This document shows, in pieces, positions 17,174-24,507 of a stretch of DNA of 64,000 nt. The position numbers and the translations under genes are program-made. Source of the stretch: an uncultured Flavobacteriaceae bacterium (GTDB lineage Bacteria > Bacteroidota > Bacteroidia > Flavobacteriales > Flavobacteriaceae); the NCBI GenBank assembly GCA_947494205.1, contig CANLUH010000005.1:62001-126000 (forward strand), written 5' to 3'. The stretch's first letter is position 1. Each line of letters begins with the position of its first letter. The notes under the pieces are model-generated. The model was not told where the DNA came from and did not search any database. It worked only from the letters and a program-made list of their open reading frames with translations.

Positions 17174-17790
17174 GTGTACTTCTTTTCTAAAGCATAACGC
17201 ATGAGTTCACCTTTACCTTTCAATCCTAAAATGCGCACCATATTTTTTCTATGCGTATCTACAGTGTGTACACCAATAAAGAGCTGTTCTGCAATTTCTC
17301 GAGAGGTTTTACCTTGTGCAATTAACCCAAGAATTTGAGTTTGTCGTTTGGTTAAAATACCTTTTTTTGCGGATTTAGCATCGGTTTGTAAAGCGTTAGT
17401 ATCTATGTTGGCATCGTAATAGGTTTCTCCTCTTTTAACAGCTTCTATTGCTGCTTTTACTTCGTTAAGCGAAGAGTTCTTTAATAAATAGCCAGAAGCA
17501 CCAGCAGCTATCATTTGTTCGATAGCATCTATTTGGTCAAACATAGTAAAAGCTAAAACCTTAATTTCTGGAAATTCTTTTTTAATATGTTTGGTCGCTG
17601 TAATACCATCCATTTTTGGCATTCTAATATCGGTAATCACAATATTAGGGCGTTTTAAGCGTACAATGTCTAATAGCTCTTCTCCATTATTGGCTGACCC
17701 AACAATAGAAAAACCGTCTTCGTATTCTAACAATAATTTAATACCATCAATTAAGGATTGATGATCTTCGGCAATGGCTAGTCGTATCAT
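17164..17790 (-). CDS. Response regulator, NarL/FixJ (LuxR-type) family
   Basis: The 208-residue protein has a receiver domain (1-120) with phospho-acceptor Asp54 in IVITDIRMPKMDG, acidic pocket residues in AEDH, and the conserved Lys in YLLKNSS. The LuxR-type HTH is at ~145-205 (LTKRQTQILGLIAQGKTSREI, then AEQLFIGVHTVDTHRKNMV). It overlaps the histidine-kinase gene by four bases (ATGA), so the two are translationally coupled cognate partners. It is the natural candidate to bind the two dyads at 17154-17173 and 21130-21149. Confidence 0.95.
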   Translation of the reverse strand: MIRLAIAEDHQSLIDGIKLLLEYEDGFSIVGSANNGEELLDIVRLKRPNIVITDIRMPKMDGITATKHIKKEFPEIKVLAFTMFDQIDAIEQMIAAGASGYLLKNSSLNEVKAAIEAVKRGETYYDANIDTNALQTDAKSAKKGILTKRQTQILGLIAQGKTSREIAEQLFIGVHTVDTHRKNMVRILGLKGKGELMRYALEKKYTFT

Positions 17791-19574
17791 AATGGAATGT
17801 CTATTATTATGGTGGTTCCTTGGTTGGGTTGCGATTCTATTTTAAATTCGCCCTCTAAATGCTCTACACGTTTTTCAATACTATGTAATCCCATACCGTT
17901 ATTTTGTACCACTTTGTTAGTATTAAAGCCTTTACCATTATCCTCTATCATAATGTTTAAACTGTCTTCATGATTGGTCAAACTAATAGTCGCGTGAGTG
18001 GCTTCGGCATGTTTTATAATATTGGTGGTGAGTTCTTGTATTATTCTGAAAATAGAAAGTTCTAAACTATTTTCTAGTCTGCTTTCTAAACCGTAATCGG
18101 TAACCTCAATATCAATAGTGCTAGCAGAAGACACATTGTGTGCCATATTTTTAACCGCTTTTAATAGACCTTGTTTCGCAATGACACCAGAGTTTTTAGC
18201 ATGTGCAATAGAGCGTACTTTATTGTACGCTTGGTCAAGCAGATTATTGGTTTTATTAAATAATTCAGGTGTTTGTTGTTCTTTTAAAACATTAAATTGC
18301 AATTTTACAGTAGCCATTAACCCGCCTAAATCGTCATGTAAATCGTTAGCAATACGTTGGCGTTCTTTTTCTTGACCTTCTATCATAGCATTAATACTAT
18401 TAATTTCTTGGTCTTTTAATAGAGTCGCTACTTTTTGTTTTTCAAGTTCCTTATCTTGTTCGGCTAGTAGTTGTTTTCTTTTGGTGTTTTTTTGGATTAG
18501 AAGAAATATTATGGTTCCAAATAATAATAAAATGCCAAGAACAATAGCGATATTTTTATTCTTTGCTCTATTTTTTTGCTCTATCAAGATTTGTTTTTCT
18601 CCCTCAGCTTTTTCAGCACGAAGTGTGGCATTATCATACTTTTCTTTTATTTCTGAAATAGCTATGTTTTGTTTAGTATCGTTGATAGAATCACTAATAG
18701 AAATAAGTTTTTCGGAAAAAATAAAAGCATTTCTAAAGTCATTCACTTTCTTATAAGCTTTTACTTTATTTTTATAATAAACAGCTCTTGTTTTTTTATC
18801 GTAATCAATTAGTTTAATAGTATCTGTTTTTTCATATAACTCTATAACTCTTTTATAATTTCCAATTAAAGAATATGCTTGAGCTTGATTGTTGTAGTTA
18901 TTAGAGATTAGTCTAGACTTTTTATACTTCTTAAATATTGGAAGTGCTTTTTTGTAAAAATAAAGAGCAGAGTCGGGATCTTTTTTAACACTATAATATT
19001 CAGTACCGATATTCATTTCTATAATTGCAATACGTAAAGTATCTTCATTTTTTTTAAGTTCTTTTATAGTCTTATTGTAATATAAGAGAGTATTTTCAAA
19101 ATCATCTTTATCTGAGTGGATTCCTGCGATTTTTGAATAAGCTCTAGCCATCATTAAAGGATTTTGACTTAATTTTGCAAAAAACATGTAATTATCTAGA
19201 TAAGGTTTCGAATTGATTTTGAGATTGTTTTGATGCTCAAGTAAGTCATATATTTCATAGTTAGCATTAGCCCAATATTCTAAACTATCTACTTCTTTAA
19301 ATATGCTAATAGAACTTTTAAGAGCTTTATAGCCTAAATCATGATTGTCAATTTTTTTTAATAAGACTCCTGAGTAATAGGAAAATAAGCCTTTTTCAAA
19401 AATTGATTTCTTTGATTTTTTTGCTTTCTCTAGTTTAATCTTAGCAGAATCTAAGTTAGATTCATTCAAGTAGTAATTAATTTCTTTATAGACAGAGTTT
19501 TGAGAAAAGCAAAAACCAGTAATGAAAAGCATTACTGGGAAAAGTATATTAGAAATAGTGCTTTTTCTACTCAT
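17787..19574 (-). CDS. Sensor histidine kinase with periplasmic TPR domain
   Basis: A 595-residue kinase of the NarX/DesK (HisKA_3) type. It has a signal peptide or first membrane helix (~8-24), a TPR-like helical sensor region (~30-310), a coiled coil (~310-340), one membrane helix (342-360), a second coiled coil, the phospho-acceptor His413 in RIANDLHDDLGG, and an HATPase_c domain (N box ELTTNIIKHAEA, G boxes DNGKGF and GMGLHS). The start codon overlaps the stop of the upstream unknown gene by one base (TAATG). It probably senses an envelope signal through the TPR domain and phosphorylates the response regulator downstream. Confidence 0.93.
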   Translation of the reverse strand: MSRKSTISNILFPVMLFITGFCFSQNSVYKEINYYLNESNLDSAKIKLEKAKKSKKSIFEKGLFSYYSGVLLKKIDNHDLGYKALKSSISIFKEVDSLEYWANANYEIYDLLEHQNNLKINSKPYLDNYMFFAKLSQNPLMMARAYSKIAGIHSDKDDFENTLLYYNKTIKELKKNEDTLRIAIIEMNIGTEYYSVKKDPDSALYFYKKALPIFKKYKKSRLISNNYNNQAQAYSLIGNYKRVIELYEKTDTIKLIDYDKKTRAVYYKNKVKAYKKVNDFRNAFIFSEKLISISDSINDTKQNIAISEIKEKYDNATLRAEKAEGEKQILIEQKNRAKNKNIAIVLGILLLFGTIIFLLIQKNTKRKQLLAEQDKELEKQKVATLLKDQEINSINAMIEGQEKERQRIANDLHDDLGGLMATVKLQFNVLKEQQTPELFNKTNNLLDQAYNKVRSIAHAKNSGVIAKQGLLKAVKNMAHNVSSASTIDIEVTDYGLESRLENSLELSIFRIIQELTTNIIKHAEATHATISLTNHEDSLNIMIEDNGKGFNTNKVVQNNGMGLHSIEKRVEHLEGEFKIESQPNQGTTIIIDIPL

Positions 19575-20017
19575 TAGATTCCTACTATTATTGCCCCATT
19601 TTTTGTTTTTGGGTCTGGTTCAAAAAATTTACAAGGCATGAAGTCAGGATTTGTTGGGTCTATTTTTATGGGAGAAATATTAAATCGAAATAAAGCCATA
19701 TCATTTTCTTCACTAAGGTTTAACGATTTTATTTCATTACTTACATTTGCAGTATATCTACTTTTATCAATAGCATTTGAATTAGCATAGATAAGTACCA
19801 TGTAAAATTTGGGCTTATTAGGAGGAGTAGGACATGGGGTGATATTTAGTATTTCAAATTTAATTTTGGAATTATTTGTATGACATACAAAATCTATCTT
19901 ATTCACTTTATTAGAAACCCATGTGATTTTAGATTTGATAGTTAAGTCATTATCTACGAAAAAATCGAATTCGTTTGAATCATTTAGTTCTATTGTGCTA
20001 GTGTAAAATTTGCTCAT
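19574..20017 (-). CDS. Hypothetical protein in two-component operon
   Basis: It has 147 residues and no signal peptide or membrane segment; I do not recognise the family. The sequence is beta-rich (FYTSTIELNDSNEFDFFVDN, KFYMVLIYANSN, NDMALFRFNISPI) and ends with a Cys/Pro-containing tail (FMPCKFFEPDPKTKNGAIIVG), suggesting a small beta-sandwich. It lies 15 bases after the trypsin-fold gene and overlaps the kinase start by one base, so its expression is tied to both. A role as inhibitor, partner or substrate of the neighbouring protease-like protein is possible but unproven. Confidence 0.65.
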   Translation of the reverse strand: MSKFYTSTIELNDSNEFDFFVDNDLTIKSKITWVSNKVNKIDFVCHTNNSKIKFEILNITPCPTPPNKPKFYMVLIYANSNAIDKSRYTANVSNEIKSLNLSEENDMALFRFNISPIKIDPTNPDFMPCKFFEPDPKTKNGAIIVGI

Positions 20018-20032
20018 GGCTATTAGGTTTTA

Positions 20033-21076
20033 TTAAATAAATTTTTTTAGATTTAATTTTTTAAGCTTAATCTTAGTACCATTTATCATTACTATTTGGC
20101 TATTGATAAATTCATGGTTAAAAATATTAGTTATATTATTGGCTACACTGAAGCCCTTTTTATCTTCTGTTGTTGCAAAAAATAACCCTACAACATCATT
20201 AGTTTTATTTACTATTAAGGAACCTGAATCCCCATTTACAGTAAATTCGTCAATTAGTATTTGGTTCTCAAATATCGAATATCCTGTATAAGTGTAAATT
20301 TTAACTATTGCATTACTAGAATGAATTTTTTTTAACTCACAATTATTTATTTCATTCCCACATGATGATGAGGCTCCACATTTTTTTACATCAGTATTTA
20401 CAATTGGAGAGCTAATTTTTCCACTAAATGAATAACCACAGATATTAATAGGTTCTATAGATTGAAATTTTGATTTGTCAAAATGTACAATTGCTATTTC
20501 TTTTTGGGGATCAATATTTTTCCAAAATAATTTACCACAATTAAATGACTCATTATCATTATCAGTTGTATGTAAATATATAGGGTCTCCTAATTCTATA
20601 CCAATCCCTATTACATGCCAATTAGTAATACCAAAATATTCTTCAGGAAACTCTTCAAGTTGGAATATTCCTCCTAAAGTACCAGGTAAGATAGAATTAT
20701 TACCAATTAAACTTCCAGCTCTAAGTATGTCATCATTGAAATCTTTATTCTCATATCTTGATTCATCATCATAACCTAAAAAAAACTCAGAAATTTGTCT
20801 TTTTGATATGTTAAATTTGAAATCATCATTATTTAATTTTCGGATAATATCATTATTTATATTTGAATTAGAGAGTATCTTGGGGGCACAATTTTCAGGA
20901 GAGATTGATTCATTTTCATTAAGTTGTCCTAATTCTAATTTATATTTATATTCTAAATCGTTATTTTCTACAACTGCAACATAGCGAGAGTTTTTTATGT
21001 TTTCGAGTAGGAAGTGTCCCCAATATTCTAAAGCTTTATCAGCTTCAGCTTTGGAATGATATTTAAATTGATTCAT
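20033..21076 (-). CDS. Trypsin-fold protease-like protein without signal peptide
   Basis: The ATG at 21076 is preferred to a TTG at 21112; it gives 347 residues. The first ~125 residues are a charged domain I do not recognise. From ~128 a chymotrypsin-like fold is visible: GTLGGIFQL, the His154 site ITNWHV, the strand KEIAIVHFD where Glu193 stands at the usual Asp position, and TVNGDSGSLI with nucleophile Ser284. Several Cys residues lie at ~213-246. No export signal is seen, so it should be cytoplasmic, unlike most bacterial trypsin-like proteins. It is the first gene of the operon that continues with an unknown protein, a histidine kinase and a response regulator, and its promoter has the shared dyad. 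Confidence 0.75.
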   Translation of the reverse strand: MNQFKYHSKAEADKALEYWGHFLLENIKNSRYVAVVENNDLEYKYKLELGQLNENESISPENCAPKILSNSNINNDIIRKLNNDDFKFNISKRQISEFFLGYDDESRYENKDFNDDILRAGSLIGNNSILPGTLGGIFQLEEFPEEYFGITNWHVIGIGIELGDPIYLHTTDNDNESFNCGKLFWKNIDPQKEIAIVHFDKSKFQSIEPINICGYSFSGKISSPIVNTDVKKCGASSSCGNEINNCELKKIHSSNAIVKIYTYTGYSIFENQILIDEFTVNGDSGSLIVNKTNDVVGLFFATTEDKKGFSVANNITNIFNHEFINSQIVMINGTKIKLKKLNLKKFI

Positions 21077-21099
21077 AAAATAGTCATTGGTTAATAGCC

Positions 21100-21149
21100 C
21101 AAAACTCAACAAAAAACAATAGTAGGAAAATACCCAATACTAGGTATAT
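21100..21149 (-). promoter_or_regulatory. Promoter with NarL-type dyad, two-component operon
   Basis: The minus strand reads ATATACCTAGTATTGGGTAT (21149-21130), then 22 bases, then GAGTTTTG (21107-21100), one base off the -7 consensus, then 23 bases to the ATG at 21076. The dyad splits into TACCTAG, two bases, TTGGGTA. Sequence, spacing and distance to the start codon match the site at 17124-17173 almost exactly, which argues for autoregulation by the operon's own response regulator. Confidence 0.65.
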
Positions 21150-21211
21150 CTACTAAAATGTTGAAATTTCTGATAGAAAGTTAAGAAAAATCTGCTATTT
21201 GAGAGTATATG

Positions 21212-21397
21212 TTATTTGAAAATCAATTTTATAGCAACGATAAAACCAATAAAGGCTAAAAAAGCTAGAAGTACCCAAAGGACACCTTTATAGTTCTGTT
21301 TGTGAAGTTTTAAATCTTTTCTATAAGTATAAATCATCACTGCTATAAAAGCAATAGCAAATAAAACGGCAAAAACTAATTGTCCTGTAGAAAACAT
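21212..21397 (-). CDS. Small two-helix membrane protein
   Basis: The start is taken as the ATG at 21397 (MFSTGQLVFAVLFAIAFIAV); a longer frame to 21559 would run into the divergent SDR gene. The 61-residue product has a first membrane helix (~5-22), a basic loop (TYRKDLKLHKQNYKG) and a second helix (~40-58), ending KLIFK. Proteins with this plan and the Y-R-K-D-L-K-L-H-K loop are, to my knowledge, widespread small hypothetical proteins in flavobacteria. Function unknown. It is divergent from the SDR gene. Confidence 0.7.
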   Translation of the reverse strand: MFSTGQLVFAVLFAIAFIAVMIYTYRKDLKLHKQNYKGVLWVLLAFLAFIGFIVAIKLIFK

Positions 21398-21511
21398 ATA
21401 CCTATTTTTAGAATCTAATATAATAAGGTTATATAAAAAGTTACAATAATTATACTTGTCAATATGACATAAAATCATACTTTTTATAACCTCGACAAAA
21501 ATAAGTATAAT

Positions 21512-22234
21512 ATGCCTAATGCCATAATTTTTGGAGCCACATCTGGAATAGGAAAACAATTAATAGAACACCTTATAAAAGATGGTTATAAAATAGCCAT
21601 TACAGGACGTAGACAAGAATTGTTAGAAGCCATACAAAAGATGCATCCAGATAAGATATCCATATACAAACACGATGTACAAGATGTAGAAGCCTCTGTA
21701 AAAGTGTTTAGTAGTATTGTGTCAGAATTTAAAACCGTAGACTTAGTAGTACATAGTTCGGGAGTTGGTTATGAAAACCCAGATTTAGATTGGCAAAAGG
21801 AATACGATACCGTTAAGACTAATGTATTAGGTACTACTAGAATTTACGATTTAGTCTTTAATCAATTTATAGCCCAAGGTTTCGGACATTTAGCTGCAAT
21901 ATCTTCTATAGCCTCATTACGTGGAAATAGAGCATCGCCAGCTTACTTTGCATCAAAAGCTTATCAAGTTAATTATTTAGAGTCTTTATATTTTAAAACA
22001 AAAGAAATAAAAGGCGGTAAGGTATATGTAACTGATATTCGCCCGGGCTTTGTAGATACTAAAATGGCGTTGGGTGATGAGATTTTTTGGATGGCTTCAC
22101 TAGAAAAAGCGACTAGACAAATCTATAAAGCGATTAAACGTAAAAAACGAAAAGTGTATATTTCTAGACGTTGGATTTTAATTGCATGGGTTTTAAAAGT
22201 AGTCCCGTCTTGGTTAATTAAAAAAGTAATGTAA
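21512..22234 (+). CDS. SDR family NAD(P)-dependent oxidoreductase
   Basis: A 240-residue classical short-chain dehydrogenase. The nucleotide-binding motif is GATSGIGKQL (residues 8-17), the NNAG-like motif appears as VHSSGVG, the catalytic Ser precedes the Tyr-Lys pair in SPAYFASKAYQ, and DIRPGFVDTKM follows as the PG motif. The basic C-terminus (RKKRKVYISRRWILIAW) is typical of the DltE/YqjQ-like subgroup and could touch the membrane. The substrate cannot be assigned. Confidence 0.92.
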   Translation: MPNAIIFGATSGIGKQLIEHLIKDGYKIAITGRRQELLEAIQKMHPDKISIYKHDVQDVEASVKVFSSIVSEFKTVDLVVHSSGVGYENPDLDWQKEYDTVKTNVLGTTRIYDLVFNQFIAQGFGHLAAISSIASLRGNRASPAYFASKAYQVNYLESLYFKTKEIKGGKVYVTDIRPGFVDTKMALGDEIFWMASLEKATRQIYKAIKRKKRKVYISRRWILIAWVLKVVPSWLIKKVM

Positions 22235-22314
22235 ATTTGAGGGTTACGAAATAAATGTAAAAGAGGTTTCAGCAGCGATTGACCTAACAAGATAGATTTA
22301 TTAATATAAAATAT

Positions 22315-22336
22315 GAGATTCCCGTTTTCACGGGAA
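22315..22336 (+). repeat. GAGATTCCCG hairpin repeat just before a start codon
   Basis: GAGATTCCCG followed by CGGGAA: TTCCCG (22319-22324) pairs with CGGGAA (22331-22336) around a six-base loop. The same GAGATTCC(C/T)G core recurs at about 37365 and 37467 and in inverse orientation near 50202. Here it ends only seven bases before the ATG at 22344 and could mask the ribosome-binding region. Confidence 0.6.
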
Positions 22337-22343
22337 AAATATT

Positions 22344-22730
22344 ATGAAAAACAAAATAGAAGCCGTAAAAGCATTTCACACTGCCTTTAAAATAGGACAC
22401 AGGGAAACACCAAAAGCCGATTTAGGAAGCGATAAAAACACACTACGTTTTAACTTAATGAAAGAGGAAAACGAAGAGTATTATGAAGCAGCTAATAATA
22501 ATGACTTAGTAGAAGTTGCCGATGCTTTAGGCGATATGTTATATATTTTATGTGGAACTATTATAGAACATGGTATGCAACATAAAATAGAGGAAGTCTT
22601 TAACGAGATACAACGTAGTAATATGAGTAAGTTAGGAGAAGATGGAGAGCCTATTTACAGAGAAGATGGTAAAGTATTAAAAGGACCGAACTACTTTAAA
22701 CCCAATATTGCAAGTATTCTAGAAGAATAA
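22344..22730 (+). CDS. MazG-like/phosphoribosyl-ATP pyrophosphohydrolase superfamily protein
   Basis: A 128-residue all-alpha NTP pyrophosphatase. The metal-binding pattern is EENEEYYEA followed by EVADALGDMLYILCG (E-x-x-E ... E-x-x-D), as in MazG and HisE relatives. The tail GEPIYREDGKVLKGPNYFKP is the conserved end seen in the 'Cof-like' phosphohydrolase subgroup. It should hydrolyse a nucleoside triphosphate or analogue to monophosphate and pyrophosphate, in a house-cleaning role. It is monocistronic with a terminator right after it. A hairpin repeat sits seven bases before its ATG. Confidence 0.88.
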   Translation: MKNKIEAVKAFHTAFKIGHRETPKADLGSDKNTLRFNLMKEENEEYYEAANNNDLVEVADALGDMLYILCGTIIEHGMQHKIEEVFNEIQRSNMSKLGEDGEPIYREDGKVLKGPNYFKPNIASILEE

Positions 22731-22735
22731 CAAAA

Positions 22736-22768
22736 CTAAAAAAGCAACCTTAGTCGGTTGCTTTTTTA
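22736..22768. terminator. Intrinsic terminator
   Basis: AAGCAACC (22742-22749) pairs with GGTTGCTT (22756-22763), with an A-run before and a T-run after, immediately downstream of the MazG-like gene. Confidence 0.85.
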
Positions 22769-22773
22769 GTTTT

Positions 22774-22822
22774 GCTAACAGCTAACAGCTAACAGCTAAC
22801 AGCTAACAGCTAACAGCTAACA
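22774..22822. repeat. Tandem repeat, seven copies of GCTAACA
   Basis: Seven perfect copies of the heptamer GCTAACA fill 22774-22822 and end one base before the ilvE stop codon (22824-22826). The tract lies between convergent genes and outside both coding regions. Confidence 0.95.
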
Positions 22823-22823
22823 G

Positions 22824-23879
22824 CTATATTTTATATCTCCATCCATGAGGATCTTCAGTAGTATTGTATTGTATAGCGTTTAACTTCGTTTTAAACATCG
22901 TAGCATAAGTATCTTCTAACTTTGGTAATTCGTGTTTAAAATCTTTATGTTTAAATCCTAGAATAGGGTTAACTACCGCAGCAGTACCAGATCCAAAAAT
23001 TTCTTTTAAACTACCATTTTTAGCAGCTTCAACAAGTTCACCAACTTTAATTGGTCTAACCTCTACTTCTATATTGTTGTCTTTAGCTAACTGAATAATA
23101 CTTTTACGCGTAATACCATCTAAAATTCTATCGCTAGTAGGAGCAGTAATTAAAGTATCGTTAATTCTAAAGAAAATATTCATAGTACCGGCTTCTTCTA
23201 AATACTCATGCGTACTTGCGTCAGTCCAGATAATTTGTTGGTAGCCTTCTTCGTTTGCTAAAGCCGTTGGATAAAACTGCGCGGCATAATTACCAGCAGC
23301 TTTTGCATAACCAACACCGCCACTAGAAGCACGACTAAAGTTTTCTGCAATTTTAACACGAACCTCGCCAGCATAATAAGCTTTTGCAGGCGATAGAATA
23401 ATCATAAATTTATATTCTGCGGCAGGCGACGCAGAAATAGCAGGCTCTGTTGCTATTATAAAAGGTCTAATATATAAAGAGCTTCCTTCAGTATTTTTTA
23501 TCCAAGCATCATCTAACTTTAAAAGTGCTTTTAAACCTTCAAAAAAGTAGTCTTTTGGGAAAGCAGGCATTGCTAGTCTTTCCGAAGAAATATTAATACG
23601 TTCTAAATTGTCTTCCGGTCTAAATAACCAAACATCATTTTGTTGGTCTTTAAAAGCCTTCATACCTTCAAAAACAGCTTGCCCGTAATGGAACACTCTT
23701 GCCGAAGGATCAATTGTTAAAGGTCCGTATGGCATAATCTTAGGAGTCTGCCATTTTCCATTTTTAAATTCACACGAAAACATGTGGTCTGTAAAAATTT
23801 TTCCGAAATCTAAGTTGTCGAAATCTACGCTGTTAATTTTAGAATTTTCAGCTTTTGTGATGTCTATAATTGTCCCCAT
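22824..23879 (-). CDS. ilvE: Branched-chain amino acid aminotransferase
   Basis: The 351-residue protein has the class IV PLP fold in the long form that has DHMF...C near the N-terminus and ends in HGWRYKI. Key elements are FHYGQAVFEGMKAF (BCAT loop), the PLP Lys193 in GYAKAAGNYAAQ, and YLEEAGTMNIFF with the PLP-ring Glu, then LDGITRKSI and FGSGTAAVV at the phosphate pocket. It transfers the amino group between glutamate and the keto acids of Ile, Leu and Val, in the cytoplasm. It is monocistronic and faces away from the DUF4920 gene. Confidence 0.96.
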   Translation of the reverse strand: MGTIIDITKAENSKINSVDFDNLDFGKIFTDHMFSCEFKNGKWQTPKIMPYGPLTIDPSARVFHYGQAVFEGMKAFKDQQNDVWLFRPEDNLERINISSERLAMPAFPKDYFFEGLKALLKLDDAWIKNTEGSSLYIRPFIIATEPAISASPAAEYKFMIILSPAKAYYAGEVRVKIAENFSRASSGGVGYAKAAGNYAAQFYPTALANEEGYQQIIWTDASTHEYLEEAGTMNIFFRINDTLITAPTSDRILDGITRKSIIQLAKDNNIEVEVRPIKVGELVEAAKNGSLKEIFGSGTAAVVNPILGFKHKDFKHELPKLEDTYATMFKTKLNAIQYNTTEDPHGWRYKI

Positions 23880-23953
23880 TTATTTAGTTTCTCTTTCAGG
23901 CTGCAAAAGTACATAATAAAGAACGATTAAATGCTAAATTAAGCTTAAAATAC

Positions 23954-23961
23954 TATCTTTG
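23954..23961 (+). promoter_or_regulatory. Candidate -7 box (TATCTTTG)
   Basis: An exact match to TAnnTTTG, 35 bases before the ATG of the DUF4920 gene at 23997. No clear TTG is seen at the -33 position. Confidence 0.4.
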
Positions 23962-23996
23962 TGGTAATAAAAATCCAACTAATAAAAAACAAAACA

Positions 23997-24506
23997 ATGA
24001 GAAAATACGGAATATTAATGGTTATGGTCTTAGGACTTATATCGTGTAAGAATGAAGAGAGCAAAGCACCAGAAACGACAGAGACAGAACTAATTGCAAA
24101 AGTAGAGTATAAATCTTTTGGGAAAGAAATTATTGCAGACGATGCTGTAGAAGCAAAATCTATGGTACAGCATTATGAAGGTATGAAAGCTGGTGATAGT
24201 ATCGATACTAAAATGATAGCAAAAGTAGACGATGTTTGTAAAGCAAAAGGTTGCTGGATGAAGCTAAATTTAGACAACGGAGAGCAAGTAATGGTTAAGT
24301 TTAAAGATTACGGTTTCTTCATGCCAAAAGACATTGCTGGTAAAGAAGTAATAGTAAATGGTAAAGCTTATGTTAAAGAAGTATCTGTAGATGAGCAACG
24401 TCATTACGCAGAAGATGGAGGCGAAAGTAAAGAAGCAATAGCTGCTATTACAGAACCAAAGCGTACGTATTCTTTTGAAGCAGATGGCGTATTGTTAAAA
24501 GAATAG
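23997..24506 (+). CDS. DUF4920 family lipoprotein
   Basis: The ATG at 23997 gives a lipoprotein signal (MVMVLGLISC); the frame is open 12 codons further up but without a sensible leader. The 169-residue product has the DUF4920 core: KVDDVCKAKGCWMKL, then VKFKDYGFFMPKD, then VNGKAYVKEVSVDEQRHYAE and a closing DGVLL. The conserved CKAKGCWM with two Cys resembles OB-fold-like metal or copper handling modules, but no function is established. It is joined to the mnmD gene, whose TTG start lies one base after this stop. Confidence 0.85.
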   Translation: MRKYGILMVMVLGLISCKNEESKAPETTETELIAKVEYKSFGKEIIADDAVEAKSMVQHYEGMKAGDSIDTKMIAKVDDVCKAKGCWMKLNLDNGEQVMVKFKDYGFFMPKDIAGKEVIVNGKAYVKEVSVDEQRHYAEDGGESKEAIAAITEPKRTYSFEADGVLLKE

Positions 24507-24507
24507 T

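Noticed and set aside
22774-22822. CRISPR-like array
   Set aside because: The repeat unit is seven bases without spacers, so it is a simple tandem repeat.
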